Positions 55,106 to 63,939 are shown, counted from the first letter of the stretch. The stretch is 64,000 nucleotides of DNA from Streptomyces sp. CB02980 (GCF_014451325.2 NZ_JACSCH020000011.1:186001-250000), one strand, 5' to 3'. The notes: generated by a model not told the origin, from the sequence alone. Translations and numbers: made by a program.

Positions 55106-56338
55106 ATGCCTTCCGTACTGCCCGATGGTGAGTCCGTTCCCGACGACGGGGCGCTGCCCCCGCACGCCCTCGAAGGGGCGGGGGAGCGGCCGCTCGGGTT
55201 CTATCTGCACGTGCCGTACTGCGCGACGCGCTGCGGGTACTGCGACTTCAACACCTACACGGCCAGTGAGCTGCGGGGGACCGGTGGCGTGCTCGCCTCC
55301 CGGGACAACTACGCCGAGCAGGTCGTCGAGGAGATCCGGCTCGCCCGGAAGGTGCTCGGCGACGATCCGCGGCCGGTGCGGACCGTCTTCGTGGGCGGCG
55401 GTACGCCCACGCTGCTCGCCGCCGCTGATCTCGTACGGATGCTGGGTGCCGTCCGCGAGGAGTTCGGGCTCGCCGACGACGCCGAGGTGACGACCGAGGC
55501 GAACCCCGACTCCGTGAACCCGGCCTATCTGGCGGAGCTGCGGGCCGGCGGCTTCAACCGGATCTCCTTCGGCATGCAGAGCGCCAAGCAGCACGTCCTG
55601 AAGATCCTCGACCGGACGCACACCCCGGGCCGCCCCGAGGCCTGCGTCGGTGAGGCGCGGGCCGCCGGGTTCGAGCACGTCAACCTCGACCTGATCTACG
55701 GCACCCCCGGCGAGACCGACGACGACTGGCGGGCCTCGCTCGACGCGGCCATCGGCGCCGGGCCCGACCACATCAGCGCCTACGCGCTGATCGTCGAGGA
55801 GGGTACGCAGCTGGCGCGGCGCATTCGGCGCGGCGAGGTCCCCATGACCGACGACGACGTCCACGCCGACCGGTACCTGATCGCCGAGGACGTCTTCTCC
55901 AGGGCCGGCTTCGAGTGGTACGAGGTCTCCAACTGGGCCACCTCCGAGGCCGGGCGCTGCCTCCACAACGAGCTGTACTGGCGGGGGGCCGACTGGTGGG
56001 GCGCGGGCCCCGGCGCCCACAGCCACGTCGGCGGCGTCCGCTGGTGGAACGTGAAGCATCCCGGTGCGTACGCCGCCGCGCTGGCCGCCGGGAAGTCGCC
56101 GGGGGCCGGACGGGAGCTGCTCTCCGAGGAGGACCGGAGAGTCGAGCGCGTGCTCCTGGAGCTGCGGCTCAAGGAGGGCGTCGAGCTGTCCCTCCTCAAG
56201 CCGGCGGGCCTCGCGGCCTCCCGCAAGGCCCTCGCCGACGGGCTGCTCGACGACGGGCCGTACGCCGCGGGGCGGGCGGTTCTGACCCTGCGCGGACGGC
56301 TGCTCGCGGACGCGGTGGTGCGGGACCTCGTGGACTAG
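55106..56338 (+). CDS. hemW: HemW-like radical SAM heme chaperone
   Basis: 410 aa. Radical SAM motif C39-A-T-R-C43-G-Y-C46 followed by DFNTYTASEL; then VFVGGGTPTLL, GMQSAKQHVLK and HVNLDLIYGTPGE, typical of the HemN/HemW group. The C-terminal HemW domain has LLELRLKEGVEL. HemW proteins insert heme into proteins and lack true coproporphyrinogen dehydrogenase activity. ATG 55106 follows a GACAAT box by 7 nt (probable leaderless mRNA); ATG 55097 is the alternative. Confidence 0.93.
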   Translation: MPSVLPDGESVPDDGALPPHALEGAGERPLGFYLHVPYCATRCGYCDFNTYTASELRGTGGVLASRDNYAEQVVEEIRLARKVLGDDPRPVRTVFVGGGTPTLLAAADLVRMLGAVREEFGLADDAEVTTEANPDSVNPAYLAELRAGGFNRISFGMQSAKQHVLKILDRTHTPGRPEACVGEARAAGFEHVNLDLIYGTPGETDDDWRASLDAAIGAGPDHISAYALIVEEGTQLARRIRRGEVPMTDDDVHADRYLIAEDVFSRAGFEWYEVSNWATSEAGRCLHNELYWRGADWWGAGPGAHSHVGGVRWWNVKHPGAYAAALAAGKSPGAGRELLSEEDRRVERVLLELRLKEGVELSLLKPAGLAASRKALADGLLDDGPYAAGRAVLTLRGRLLADAVVRDLVD

Positions 56339-56352
56339 GGATGTCCTGCCGA

Positions 56353-56414
56353 CGAGCCCGGCCTGATCGGCAAGCCACCTCCTAGGGGGTTTCCTGCCGG
56401 TCAGGCCGGGCTCG
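56353..56414. terminator. Bidirectional terminator between hemW and the MFS gene
   Basis: 20-bp arms (56353-56372 and 56395-56414) beginning CGAGCCCGGCCTGA, with one wobble pair. The right arm lies inside the 3' end of the convergent MFS gene. Confidence 0.75.
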
Positions 56415-57635
56415 CGGCCTGACCGGCAGGACGTCGCCAGGGCCTGTGCCTGGTCCGTTCGGGCCTGTCCGGGTGGCCTGGGCGGCGGAGAGCACCCTGC
56501 GTGACGGCAGGGCGATGAGCAGTGCGCCCACGACGAGGAGGCCGCTCGCCCACAGCGGGCCGAGTGTGCCCGCTCCGGTCCGGAGGGCGAGGGCGGCGAC
56601 GAGCGGTCCGGTGGCGGCCCCGGCGTTGAGCGCGGCGGTCGCGTAGGAGCCGGCCATGGTGGGGGCTCCCGCGGCCTCGTAGAGGACCCGCGCGATCAGC
56701 GTGCCGCCCAGCGCGAACGACGCCATGCCCTGCGTGAACACGAGGGTGAGCAGCGCGGCCGGCTCCTCGGCCAGCACGGCCAGGGCCGGCCAGCCGAGGA
56801 GCAGCAGCGGACCGCCGACCGCGACGACCAGGCCCGGGTACCGGTCGGACCACCGCCCCGCCAGGGTGATCCCGGCGAAGGAGCCGAGCCCGAAGAGGAC
56901 CAGGGCGACCGGAACCCACAGCTCGCCAAGACCGGCGGAACCGGTCACGACGGGCGCCAGGAAGGTGAAGCTCGCGAAGGTCGCGGCGTTCACCAGGGCG
57001 CCCAGCAGCATCACCAGGAGCAGCCGCGGATGCCTGAGCCGCGCCAGCTCCGCGCGCAGGTCCGGCCCCTCGGCCGTGCCCTCCCGCGCGGGCCGCGCCG
57101 GGATTCCCCGGAGCACGCCGAGGGCCGCGGGCACGCAGAGGGCGGCGACGGCCCAGAACGTGGCCCGCCAGTCGAGCAGCGTGCCGAGCAGCGATCCCGC
57201 GGGGACTCCGGCGATGGTGGCCAGCGTCGTGCCCGACAGCAGAACGGCCAGCGCGCGCCCCTTCCGGTCCGGCGGCACGAGCCGGGTGGCGGTGGTCAGG
57301 GCAACGGCGAGGAACCCGGCGTTCGCGAGGGCCGCGACCACCCTGGTCGCGAACAGGACGGTGAAGCTGCTGGTGACGGCGCCCAGGACGTGCGCCGCCG
57401 AGAACACGAGGACGAACCCGAGCAGGCTCGCCCGTACCGGCCAGGCGCGGGCGAGCGCGGCCAGGAGCGGCGCGCCGACGATCATTCCGACGGCGAAGGC
57501 CGAGGTGAGCAGACCCGCGCTGCCGACCGTGACGCCGAGGTCGGAGGCGATGTCCGGCACAAGGCCGGCGAGCATGAATTCGGAGGTGCCCATGGCGAAG
57601 GCCGCCAGGGCGAGCAGAAGGAGCGGGAGGGGCAT
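56382..57635 (-). CDS. MFS exporter of the Cml/Cmx chloramphenicol-efflux type
   Basis: 417 aa, DHA1-type 12-helix transporter. The N terminus, LALAAFAMGTSEFMLAGLVP, and the following LLTSAFAVGMIVGAPLLAAL closely resemble Streptomyces and Corynebacterium chloramphenicol exporters (from memory). The C-terminal 30 residues are hydrophilic and overlap the terminator. ATG 57635 has GGAG upstream. Actual drug specificity cannot be read from sequence. Confidence 0.88.
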   Translation of the reverse strand: MPLPLLLLALAAFAMGTSEFMLAGLVPDIASDLGVTVGSAGLLTSAFAVGMIVGAPLLAALARAWPVRASLLGFVLVFSAAHVLGAVTSSFTVLFATRVVAALANAGFLAVALTTATRLVPPDRKGRALAVLLSGTTLATIAGVPAGSLLGTLLDWRATFWAVAALCVPAALGVLRGIPARPAREGTAEGPDLRAELARLRHPRLLLVMLLGALVNAATFASFTFLAPVVTGSAGLGELWVPVALVLFGLGSFAGITLAGRWSDRYPGLVVAVGGPLLLLGWPALAVLAEEPAALLTLVFTQGMASFALGGTLIARVLYEAAGAPTMAGSYATAALNAGAATGPLVAALALRTGAGTLGPLWASGLLVVGALLIALPSRRVLSAAQATRTGPNGPGTGPGDVLPVRPRARPDRQETP

Positions 57636-57982
57636 CGAGTGGCTCCGGGGTGAGGAAATGACGACAGAGGCATCTCGTCACCGCGGTCAGCACCCACGGG
57701 CCCACGCGTCCGGCCGCGGAGGGCGGCGGGACGGCAGGGTGGCAGGACTTCGAACCCAGTGGTCCGTACGGCCGCGGGGGGCCGTACGAAGTGAACTCAG
57801 TGGTCCGTGAGAACTCGGGGGTCCAGGGGGCTGACGGCGTGACCGAAAGCCCCCGACGTGTCCGACTCGGGGCTCGACATGCCGCGCACGCTACCCGACC
57901 GCGCCCCGCCCCGGCACCCCCGTTCCCACGGGGGCGAGTGGGGGGGGCGGAACGCCCCACGGCGCGGTCGGGGCGGAAGGCC
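57636..57982. other. 347-nt intergenic region with small repeats
   Basis: Upstream of the MFS gene and downstream of DUF3097, both on the minus strand. Contains the hairpin GTACGGCC / GGCCGTAC (57766-57787), a direct repeat CAGTGGTCCGT (about 57758 and 57800), and GGGGCG-GAA-CGCCCC (57944-57958), which may terminate DUF3097. No credible gene. Confidence 0.5.
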
Positions 57983-58783
57983 CTACGGCGCCGTCACGAA
58001 GTCGATCAGTTCCTCCACCCGGCCCAGCAGCTCCGGTTCCAGGTCCTTGTACGTCGTCACCCTCGACAGGATGTGCTGCCAGGCCGCGCCCGTGTTCGGC
58101 GGCCAGCCCAGGGCCTCGCACACGCCCGTCTTCCAGTCCTGGCCCCTGGGGACCCGCGGCCAGGCCCGGATGCCCACCGACGCCGGTTTCACCGCCTCCC
58201 AGATGTCGATGTACGGGTGGCCGACGACCAGCACGTCCGGCGAGGTCACCTGGGCGGCGATCCTCGACTCCTTCGAACCCGGGACCAGGTGGTCCACCAG
58301 GACGCCCAGGCGGGCGTCCGGCGCGGGGGCGAACTCCGTGACGATCGAGGGGAGGTCGTCGACGCCCTCCAGGTACTCCACGACCACGCCCTCGATGCGG
58401 AGGTCGTCGCCCCAGACCCGCTCCACCAACTCCGCGTCGTGGCGGCCCTCCACGTAGATCCGGCCCGCGCGCGCCACCCGGGCCCGCGCCCCCGGGACCG
58501 CCACGGAGCCCGACGCCGTACGGGTGGGGCGGGTGGGATGGGTTGACGGGCGGATCAGGGTCACCACCCGGCCCTCCAGGAGGAAGCCGCGCGGATCCAG
58601 CGGGAACACGCGGTGCTTGCCGAAACGGTCCTCCAGGGTCACCGTGCCCGCCTCGCAGCGGATCACCGCCCCGCAGAAGCCCGTCGTGACCTCCTCGACG
58701 ACCAGATCACGGTCGGCCGGGACCTCGGGAACGGGTGCCGAGCGCTTCCAGGGGGGCGTCAGGTCCGGGTTGTAGCTGCGCAT
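57983..58783 (-). CDS. DUF3097 family protein
   Basis: 266 aa. The sequence MRSYNPDLTPPWKRSAPVPE begins this actinobacterial family, followed by YVEGRHDAELVERVWGDDLR, VLVDHLVPGSKESRIAA and HPYIDIWEAVKP, a Toprim-like set of acidic segments (inference). ATG 58783 has AGGA 8 nt upstream. A second copy of the first 33 bases lies 115 bp upstream, out of frame, right behind a leaderless-type promoter, so the original start region seems to have been duplicated. Function unknown. Confidence 0.88.
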   Translation of the reverse strand: MRSYNPDLTPPWKRSAPVPEVPADRDLVVEEVTTGFCGAVIRCEAGTVTLEDRFGKHRVFPLDPRGFLLEGRVVTLIRPSTHPTRPTRTASGSVAVPGARARVARAGRIYVEGRHDAELVERVWGDDLRIEGVVVEYLEGVDDLPSIVTEFAPAPDARLGVLVDHLVPGSKESRIAAQVTSPDVLVVGHPYIDIWEAVKPASVGIRAWPRVPRGQDWKTGVCEALGWPPNTGAAWQHILSRVTTYKDLEPELLGRVEELIDFVTAP

Positions 58784-58898
58784 GGGCTCGATCCTGTCCA
58801 GGGCGGCGCGGTGTCGGAAGGCACGGCTGGGGGTCCGGGGGTCGCCCCCCGGGAGATGCAGTCAGGGGGGGCGTCAGGTCCGGGTTGTAGCTGCGCAT
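58751..58898 (-). repeat. 33-bp direct repeat of the DUF3097 start
   Basis: 58751-58783 and 58866-58898 are identical and encode MRSYNPDLTPP. The 82 bp between include GGGGGTCCGGGGG and CCCCCCGGG, a GC-palindromic segment typical of small Streptomyces repeats. Confidence 0.85.
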
Positions 58899-58905
58899 TC
58901 GGGCG

Positions 58906-58911
58906 ACGTTA
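58906..58911 (-). promoter_or_regulatory. -10 box in front of the upstream DUF3097 start copy
   Basis: TAACGT on the minus strand ends 7 nt before the ATG at 58898; it overlaps the MBL stop codon. Confidence 0.45.
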
Positions 58912-59637
58912 TGCGACGGAGAAGCGCGTTGCCAGTTCCTCCCGCTGGAGTCGTACGAACGTGGCGTCCACCACCGCCCCGTGCCCCGGCACGTACACCG
59001 CGTCCTCGCCGCCGAGCCGCAGCAGCCGGTCGAGCGCGTCCGGCCAGCGGGAGGGGATCGCGTCCGGGCCCGCCTGTGGTTCGCCCGACTCCTCGACCAG
59101 GTCGCCGCAGAAGACCACCTCGCGCTCACCCGGCACCAGGAGCACCAGGTCGTGGCCCGTGTGGCCGGGGCCGACGTTCGCCAGGAGGACCTGCCGGCCG
59201 CCCAGGTCGAGCGTCCACTCGCCGGAGACCACGTGCCGCGGGGTCACCAGGACGTCCACCGCCTCCGTCGCCGCCGCCTCGTCGAGCCCGTGCCGTACCG
59301 CGTCCGCGCGCAGCGCCTCCCGGTCCCGCACCCGGCCGAGGAGCTCGTCCGAGCCCACCGCGCCGAAGACCTCTGCTCCCGAGAACGCCGCGGTGCCGAA
59401 GACGTGGTCGAAATGGGGGTGGCTCAGTGCGATGTGCGTCACTCTGCGGCCGCCCGTGAGGTCCGTGATCTGTGTCCGCAGCTCGGCGCCCTCCGCGAGC
59501 GAGGAGCCCGTGTCGTACAGCAGCACCGCCCGTTCGCCCAGTGCCAGTCCGACCGTGGCGTCCCACCCGGGCAGGCGTCGCCGGCCCACCCCGTCCGCGA
59601 GCCGCTCCCATCCGTACGCTTCCCAATCCACGTCCAT
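58909..59637 (-). CDS. Metallo-beta-lactamase-fold hydrolase
   Basis: 242 aa. Zinc motif SHPHFDHVFG (HxHxDH), a third histidine in VGPGHTGHDLVLL, the metal-bridging aspartate in VVFCGDLVEE, and a final histidine in VPGHGAVVD. This is the glyoxalase II-like branch of the superfamily; the substrate is not deducible. A TAGCGT box (59644-59649, minus) ends 6 nt before ATG 59637, so the mRNA is likely leaderless. Confidence 0.9.
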   Translation of the reverse strand: MDVDWEAYGWERLADGVGRRRLPGWDATVGLALGERAVLLYDTGSSLAEGAELRTQITDLTGGRRVTHIALSHPHFDHVFGTAAFSGAEVFGAVGSDELLGRVRDREALRADAVRHGLDEAAATEAVDVLVTPRHVVSGEWTLDLGGRQVLLANVGPGHTGHDLVLLVPGEREVVFCGDLVEESGEPQAGPDAIPSRWPDALDRLLRLGGEDAVYVPGHGAVVDATFVRLQREELATRFSVA

Positions 59638-59643
59638 GCGGCG

Positions 59644-59649
59644 ACGCTA
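59644..59649 (-). promoter_or_regulatory. -10 box for the MBL-fold gene
   Basis: TAGCGT on the minus strand, six bases before the start codon. Confidence 0.45.
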
Positions 59650-59670
59650 ACCGGTGGAGGCGTCGCCACC

Positions 59671-59701
59671 TTGCCAGGAGCGATGCCCGCCGCCGTACAC
59701 T
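59671..59701 (+). promoter_or_regulatory. hrcA-dnaJ promoter
   Basis: TTGCCA (59671-59676) and TACACT (59696-59701) with a 19-nt spacer, just upstream of CIRCE. Confidence 0.5.
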
Positions 59702-59714
59702 GGCCGGGGGATCG

Positions 59715-59741
59715 CTGGCACTCGAACAGGGCGAGTGCCAA
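59715..59741 (+). promoter_or_regulatory. CIRCE operator
   Basis: CTGGCACTC, nine bases, GAGTGCCAA: one mismatch per half from the CIRCE consensus TTAGCACTC-N9-GAGTGCTAA. It is bound by HrcA, so the operon is autoregulated and heat-inducible. Confidence 0.95.
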
Positions 59742-59785
59742 AAGCGGAGCAACCGGAACGACGACGACAGCTGGAGGTGCGCACG

Positions 59786-60805
59786 ATGCTCAGCGAACGC
59801 AGACTCGAGGTCCTGCGTGCCATCGTCCAGGACTACGTCGGGACGGAGGAGCCCGTCGGCTCCAAGGCGCTCACCGAGCGTCACAAGCTCGGCGTCTCGC
59901 CCGCCACCGTGCGCAACGACATGGCCGTCCTGGAGGAGGAGGGCTTCATCGCCCAGCCTCACACCAGCGCCGGCCGCATCCCGACCGACAAGGGCTACCG
60001 CCTCTTCGTCGACCGGCTCGCCGGCGTCAAGCCGCTGTCGACGCCCGAGCGCCGCGCCATCCACAACTTCCTCGACGGCGCGGTCGACCTGGACGACGTC
60101 GTCGGCCGTACGGTCCGGCTGCTCGCCCAGCTGACCCGTCAGGTCGCCGTCGTCCAGTACCCCTCGCTGACCCGCTCGACCGTCCGGCACGTGGAGCTGC
60201 TCTCGCTGGCTCCCGCCCGCCTGATGCTGGTGCTCATCACGGACACCGGCCGCGTCGAGCAGCGGGTCATCGACTGCCCCGCGCCCTTCGGCGAGACCTC
60301 GCTCGCCGACCTGCGGGCCCGGCTCAACAGCCGGGTCGTCGGCCGCCGGTTCGCCGACGTGCCGCAGCTGGTGCAGGACCTCCCCGAGTCCTTCGAGGAG
60401 CCCGAGGACCGCGCCACGGTCTCGACCGTGCTCGCGACCCTCCTCGAAACCCTCGTCGAGGAGCACGAGGAGCGGCTGATGATCGGCGGCACCGCCAATC
60501 TCACCCGCTTCGGACACGACTTCCCCCTGATGATCAGGCCTGTCCTTGAGGCTCTGGAGGAGCAGGTCGTGCTCCTCAAGCTGCTCGGCGAGGCCAAGGA
60601 ATCGGGCATGACCGTACGCATCGGGCACGAGAACGCCCACGAGGGGCTGAGCTCCACGTCAGTCGTCTCGGTCGGCTACGGTTCGGGCGGCGAGGCAGTC
60701 GCCAAACTCGGCGTGGTCGGACCGACCCGCATGGACTACCCCGGAACGATGGGAGCGGTACGCGCAGTGGCACGTTACGTCGGACAGATCCTGGCGGAGT
60801 CGTAA
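59786..60805 (+). CDS. hrcA: Heat-inducible transcription repressor HrcA
   Basis: 339 aa. The N-terminal winged helix includes MLSERRLEVLRAIVQDYVGTEEPVGSKAL and VRNDMAVLEEEGFI. The GAF-like domain and C-terminal segment contain RVGHENAHEGLSSTSVVSVGYG-like features typical of HrcA. It represses its own operon through CIRCE at 59715. ATG 59786 is the start of the conserved helix; dnaJ begins directly after the stop. Confidence 0.96.
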   Translation: MLSERRLEVLRAIVQDYVGTEEPVGSKALTERHKLGVSPATVRNDMAVLEEEGFIAQPHTSAGRIPTDKGYRLFVDRLAGVKPLSTPERRAIHNFLDGAVDLDDVVGRTVRLLAQLTRQVAVVQYPSLTRSTVRHVELLSLAPARLMLVLITDTGRVEQRVIDCPAPFGETSLADLRARLNSRVVGRRFADVPQLVQDLPESFEEPEDRATVSTVLATLLETLVEEHEERLMIGGTANLTRFGHDFPLMIRPVLEALEEQVVLLKLLGEAKESGMTVRIGHENAHEGLSSTSVVSVGYGSGGEAVAKLGVVGPTRMDYPGTMGAVRAVARYVGQILAES

Positions 60806-61945
60806 GTGGCCACGGACTACTACGCCGTACTCGGCGTGCGCCGCGACGCTTCCCAGGACGAGATCAAGAAGGCCTTCCGGAGGCTCGCGCGCGAGCTGCA
60901 CCCGGATGTGAATCCCGATCCGAAGACGCAGGAACGCTTCAAGGAGATCAACGCCGCCTACGAGGTCCTCTCGGACCCGCAGAAGAAGCAGGTCTACGAC
61001 CTGGGTGGCGACCCGCTCTCGGCCTCCGGCGGAGGCGGCGCGGGCGGCTTCGGGGCCGGTGGCTTCGGCAACTTCTCCGACATCATGGACGCCTTCTTCG
61101 GTACGGCCTCGCAGCGCGGCCCGCGCTCGCGGACCCGCCGCGGCCAGGACGCCATGATCCGTCTGGAGATCGACCTCAACGAGGCGGCCTTCGGCACCAC
61201 CAAGGACATCCAGGTCGACACGGCGGTCGTCTGTACGACCTGCTCGGGCGAGGGCGCCGCACCCGGCACCTCCGCGCAGACCTGTGACATGTGCCGCGGT
61301 CGCGGCGAGGTCTCGCAGGTCACCCGGTCCTTCCTGGGCCAGGTCATGACCTCGCGCCCCTGCCCGCAGTGCCAGGGCTTCGGCACCGTGGTCCCGACCC
61401 CGTGCCCCGAGTGCGCGGGCGACGGCCGGGTCCGGTCCCGCCGCACCCTCACGGTGAAGATCCCGGCCGGTGTCGACAACGGCACCCGGATCCAGCTCGC
61501 GGGCGAGGGCGAGGTCGGCCCCGGCGGCGGCCCCGCCGGCGACCTGTACGTCGAGATCCACGAGACCCCGCACGACACCTTCCAGCGGCGCGGCGACGAT
61601 CTGCACTGCACGGTCACCCTCCCGATGACGGCGGCCTCGCTCGGTACCAAGGTGCAGCTGCAGACCCTCGACGGCCTCGAGGAGATCGACGTCCGGCCGG
61701 GCACGCAGTCCGGTCAGTCGATCCCGCTGCACGGCCGCGGCGTCACGCACCTGCGCGGCAACGGCCGGGGCGACCTGATCGTGCACGTCGAGGTGCAGAC
61801 CCCGGGCAAGCTCGACGCGGAGCAGGAGCGCCTCCTGCGCGAACTGGCCAAGCTGCGTGGCGAGGAGCGGCCCACGGGGCAGTTCCAGCCGGGACAGCAG
61901 GGGCTGTTCTCGCGGTTGAAGGATGCGTTCAACGGGCGGACCTGA
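60806..61945 (+). CDS. dnaJ: Molecular chaperone DnaJ
   Basis: 379 aa. J domain with HPD at 32-34, a Gly-rich linker (SGGGGAGGFGAGGFG), four zinc repeats CxxCxGxG between 143 and 207 (CTTCSGEG, CDMCRGRG, CPQCQGFG, CPECAGDG), and the C-terminal substrate domains. Co-chaperone of DnaK. This is the hrcA-linked DnaJ2-type copy. GTG 60806 follows the hrcA stop with no gap. Confidence 0.97.
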   Translation: MATDYYAVLGVRRDASQDEIKKAFRRLARELHPDVNPDPKTQERFKEINAAYEVLSDPQKKQVYDLGGDPLSASGGGGAGGFGAGGFGNFSDIMDAFFGTASQRGPRSRTRRGQDAMIRLEIDLNEAAFGTTKDIQVDTAVVCTTCSGEGAAPGTSAQTCDMCRGRGEVSQVTRSFLGQVMTSRPCPQCQGFGTVVPTPCPECAGDGRVRSRRTLTVKIPAGVDNGTRIQLAGEGEVGPGGGPAGDLYVEIHETPHDTFQRRGDDLHCTVTLPMTAASLGTKVQLQTLDGLEEIDVRPGTQSGQSIPLHGRGVTHLRGNGRGDLIVHVEVQTPGKLDAEQERLLRELAKLRGEERPTGQFQPGQQGLFSRLKDAFNGRT

Positions 61946-61965
61946 CGGGACCCGGAAATCGGTGC

Positions 61966-62006
61966 GGAAGGGGCGGGACCGCGGTGACGCGGCCCCGCCC
62001 CTTTCC
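61966..62006 (+). terminator. Terminator of the hrcA-dnaJ operon
   Basis: 18-19-bp arms starting GGAAGGGGCGGGACCGCG with a GTGA loop and a few mismatches, 21 nt after the stop. Confidence 0.8.
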
Positions 62007-62019
62007 CGTCTCCGGCCCG

Positions 62020-62087
62020 CCTTCCGCGACCTGACGTACGGATTCCGCCCGCCCCTTCCGTAACCTGACGTACGGATTCGGCCCGGA
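62020..62087 (+). repeat. Two 34-bp tandem repeats upstream of the NMO-like gene
   Basis: The 17-mer ACCTGACGTACGGATTC occurs at 62029-62045 and 62063-62079, inside two imperfect 34-bp units. The second ends 14 nt before the -10 box, so it may be an activator or repressor site. Confidence 0.65.
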
Positions 62088-62100
62088 AGCAGGGGCATGG

Positions 62101-62106
62101 CACGAT
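62101..62106 (+). promoter_or_regulatory. -10 box for the NMO-like gene
   Basis: CACGAT ends 6 nt before ATG 62113; leaderless mRNA predicted. Confidence 0.4.
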
Positions 62107-62112
62107 GCCCAT

Positions 62113-63192
62113 ATGTCCACCACCGCACTGAACGATCTCTCTCGGTTTCCGATCGTGCAGGCCCCCATGGCGGGTGGCGCCTCCTCTTCCGAGCTCGTCG
62201 GAGCCGTGTGCGCGGCCGGGGCGCTCGGCTTCCTGGCCGGCGGGTACAAGACGGCCGGAGGCCTCTACCAGGAGATCAAGCAGGTGCGCGGGCTCACCGC
62301 ACGTCCTTTCGGCGTCAACCTCTTCCTGCCGGAGTCCGGGCGGCCCGCCGACCCCGCCTCCGTCGAGGTCTACCGGCATCAGCTCGCGGGCGAGGCCACC
62401 TGGTACGAGACCCCGCTCGGCGAGACCGACGACTGTCGTGACGACGCGTACGACGCCAAGCTGGCGATCCTCCTGGAGGACCCGGTCCGTGTGGTCTCCT
62501 TCACCTTCGGCTGCCCCGCGCCCGAGGTCCTCGCCTCCTTCGCGCGTGTGGGAACGTTCACGATCGTGACCGTCACCTCCGCAGAGGAGGCCCTCGCCGC
62601 CCAGCAGGCCGGGGCGAACGCCGTCTGCGTGCAGGGCGCCGAGGCGGGTGGACACCAGGGCACGTTCCGCGACGATCCCGCCGAGGACGCCCCGGGCACC
62701 GGACTGCTCGCCCTGCTCAGCCTGGTCCGCGAGAGCGTCGCCCTGCCGATCGTCGCGGCCGGCGGCATCATGCGCGGCGCGCAGATCGCCGCCGCCCTGG
62801 CCGCCGGGGCGGACGCAGCCCAGCTCGGCACGGCCTTCCTCTGCTGCCCCGAGTCGGGCGCCCACCCGCTGCACAAGCGGGCCCTGACCGACCCGCTGTA
62901 CACCCGGACCGCCCTCACCCGGGCCTTCACCGGGCGCCCGGCGCGCGGCCTCGTCAACCGCTTCATGCGCGAGCACGGGCCGTACGCCCCCGCCGCCTAC
63001 CCCGAGATCCACCACCTCACCGCCCCGATCCGGAAGGCCGCCGCCACCGCCGGTGACGCCCAGGGCATGGCCCTGTGGGCCGGTCAGGGCCACCGGCTCG
63101 CCCGCGAACTCCCCGCCGGGCAGCTGGTCGAGGTGCTGGCCGCCGAACTCGACACCGCTCTCTCCGAGCTGCCCCACAGGAGCGCCTCATGA
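62113..63192 (+). CDS. Nitronate monooxygenase-like FMN-dependent protein
   Basis: 359 aa, TIM barrel. It starts FPIVQAPMAGGASSSELVGAVCAAGALGFLAGG. The likely catalytic H181 lies in GAEAGGHQG, and the FMN phosphate region is VAAGGIMRGAQIAAALAAGADAAQLGTAFL. It oxidises nitronates such as propionate 3-nitronate in characterised relatives; 2-nitropropane dioxygenase is the old name. Its stop overlaps the rsmE start, so the two are coupled although functionally unrelated. Confidence 0.92.
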   Translation: MSTTALNDLSRFPIVQAPMAGGASSSELVGAVCAAGALGFLAGGYKTAGGLYQEIKQVRGLTARPFGVNLFLPESGRPADPASVEVYRHQLAGEATWYETPLGETDDCRDDAYDAKLAILLEDPVRVVSFTFGCPAPEVLASFARVGTFTIVTVTSAEEALAAQQAGANAVCVQGAEAGGHQGTFRDDPAEDAPGTGLLALLSLVRESVALPIVAAGGIMRGAQIAAALAAGADAAQLGTAFLCCPESGAHPLHKRALTDPLYTRTALTRAFTGRPARGLVNRFMREHGPYAPAAYPEIHHLTAPIRKAAATAGDAQGMALWAGQGHRLARELPAGQLVEVLAAELDTALSELPHRSAS

Positions 63193-63932
63193 CCGCACCC
63201 GTCTTCGTCGTCGACGCCGTTCCCGGCCCCGGGAGTTTTCTCCTGGACGGCCCCGAGGGCCGGCACGCCGTCTCCGTGAAGCGACTGCGGGAGGGCGAGG
63301 AGCTCGTCCTCGCCGACGGCCTGGGCCGCTGGGCCGCGTGCGTGGTGCTGGCCGCCGAGGGCAAGGACCAGCTCACCGTGCGGGTCGACGAGGTCCACGA
63401 GGACCCCGAGGAGGAGCCCCGTATCACCGTCGTCCAGGCGCTGCCCAAGGGCGACCGGGGCGAACTCGCCGTCGAGACCATGACGGAGACCGGGGTGGAC
63501 GCGATCGTGCCGTGGGCCGCCTCCCGCTGCATCACGCAGTGGAAGGGCGACCGGGGCCTCAAGGCGCTCGCCAAGTGGCGGTCCACCGCGCGCGAGGCCG
63601 GGAAGCAGTCGCGCCGCTCCCGGTTCCCCGAGGTCGCGGACCTGATGACGACCAAGCAGGTCGCCGCGCTGCTCGCCGGCGCCGACTTCGCGGCCGTGCT
63701 GCACGAGGACCGCGACCACCCGAGCGGGGCGCTCGCCACCGCCGAACTCCCGGAGAAGGGCTCGATCGTGCTGGTCGTCGGCCCCGAGGGCGGGGTCTCC
63801 CCGGAGGAGCTTGCCGCGTTCGAGACGGCCGGGGCGAAGCCGTACCGGCTCGGCCGGAGCGTGCTGCGGACGTCGACGGCGGGCACGGCGGCGACGGCGC
63901 TCGTCCTGGGGAGCACGGGCCGCTGGAGCTGA
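63189..63932 (+). CDS. rsmE: 16S rRNA (uracil-1498-N3)-methyltransferase
   Basis: 247 aa, SPOUT methyltransferase. The N-terminal PUA-like part (GPEGRHAVSVKRLREGEELVLADG) is followed by the knot with VVGPEGGVSPEEL and RLGRSVLRTSTAGTAA. It methylates U1498 in 16S rRNA with S-adenosylmethionine. ATG 63189 overlaps the upstream stop (ATGA). rsmE near dnaJ is a common bacterial arrangement. Confidence 0.95.
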   Translation: MTAPVFVVDAVPGPGSFLLDGPEGRHAVSVKRLREGEELVLADGLGRWAACVVLAAEGKDQLTVRVDEVHEDPEEEPRITVVQALPKGDRGELAVETMTETGVDAIVPWAASRCITQWKGDRGLKALAKWRSTAREAGKQSRRSRFPEVADLMTTKQVAALLAGADFAAVLHEDRDHPSGALATAELPEKGSIVLVVGPEGGVSPEELAAFETAGAKPYRLGRSVLRTSTAGTAATALVLGSTGRWS

Positions 63933-63939
63933 TCGCTCC

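Noticed and set aside
57636..57720. Drug-sensing upstream peptide (VLTAVTRCLCRHFL...) before the Cml-like MFS gene
   Set aside because: The frame does not stop before the MFS start and continues through the gene in another frame, so no discrete leader peptide is defined.
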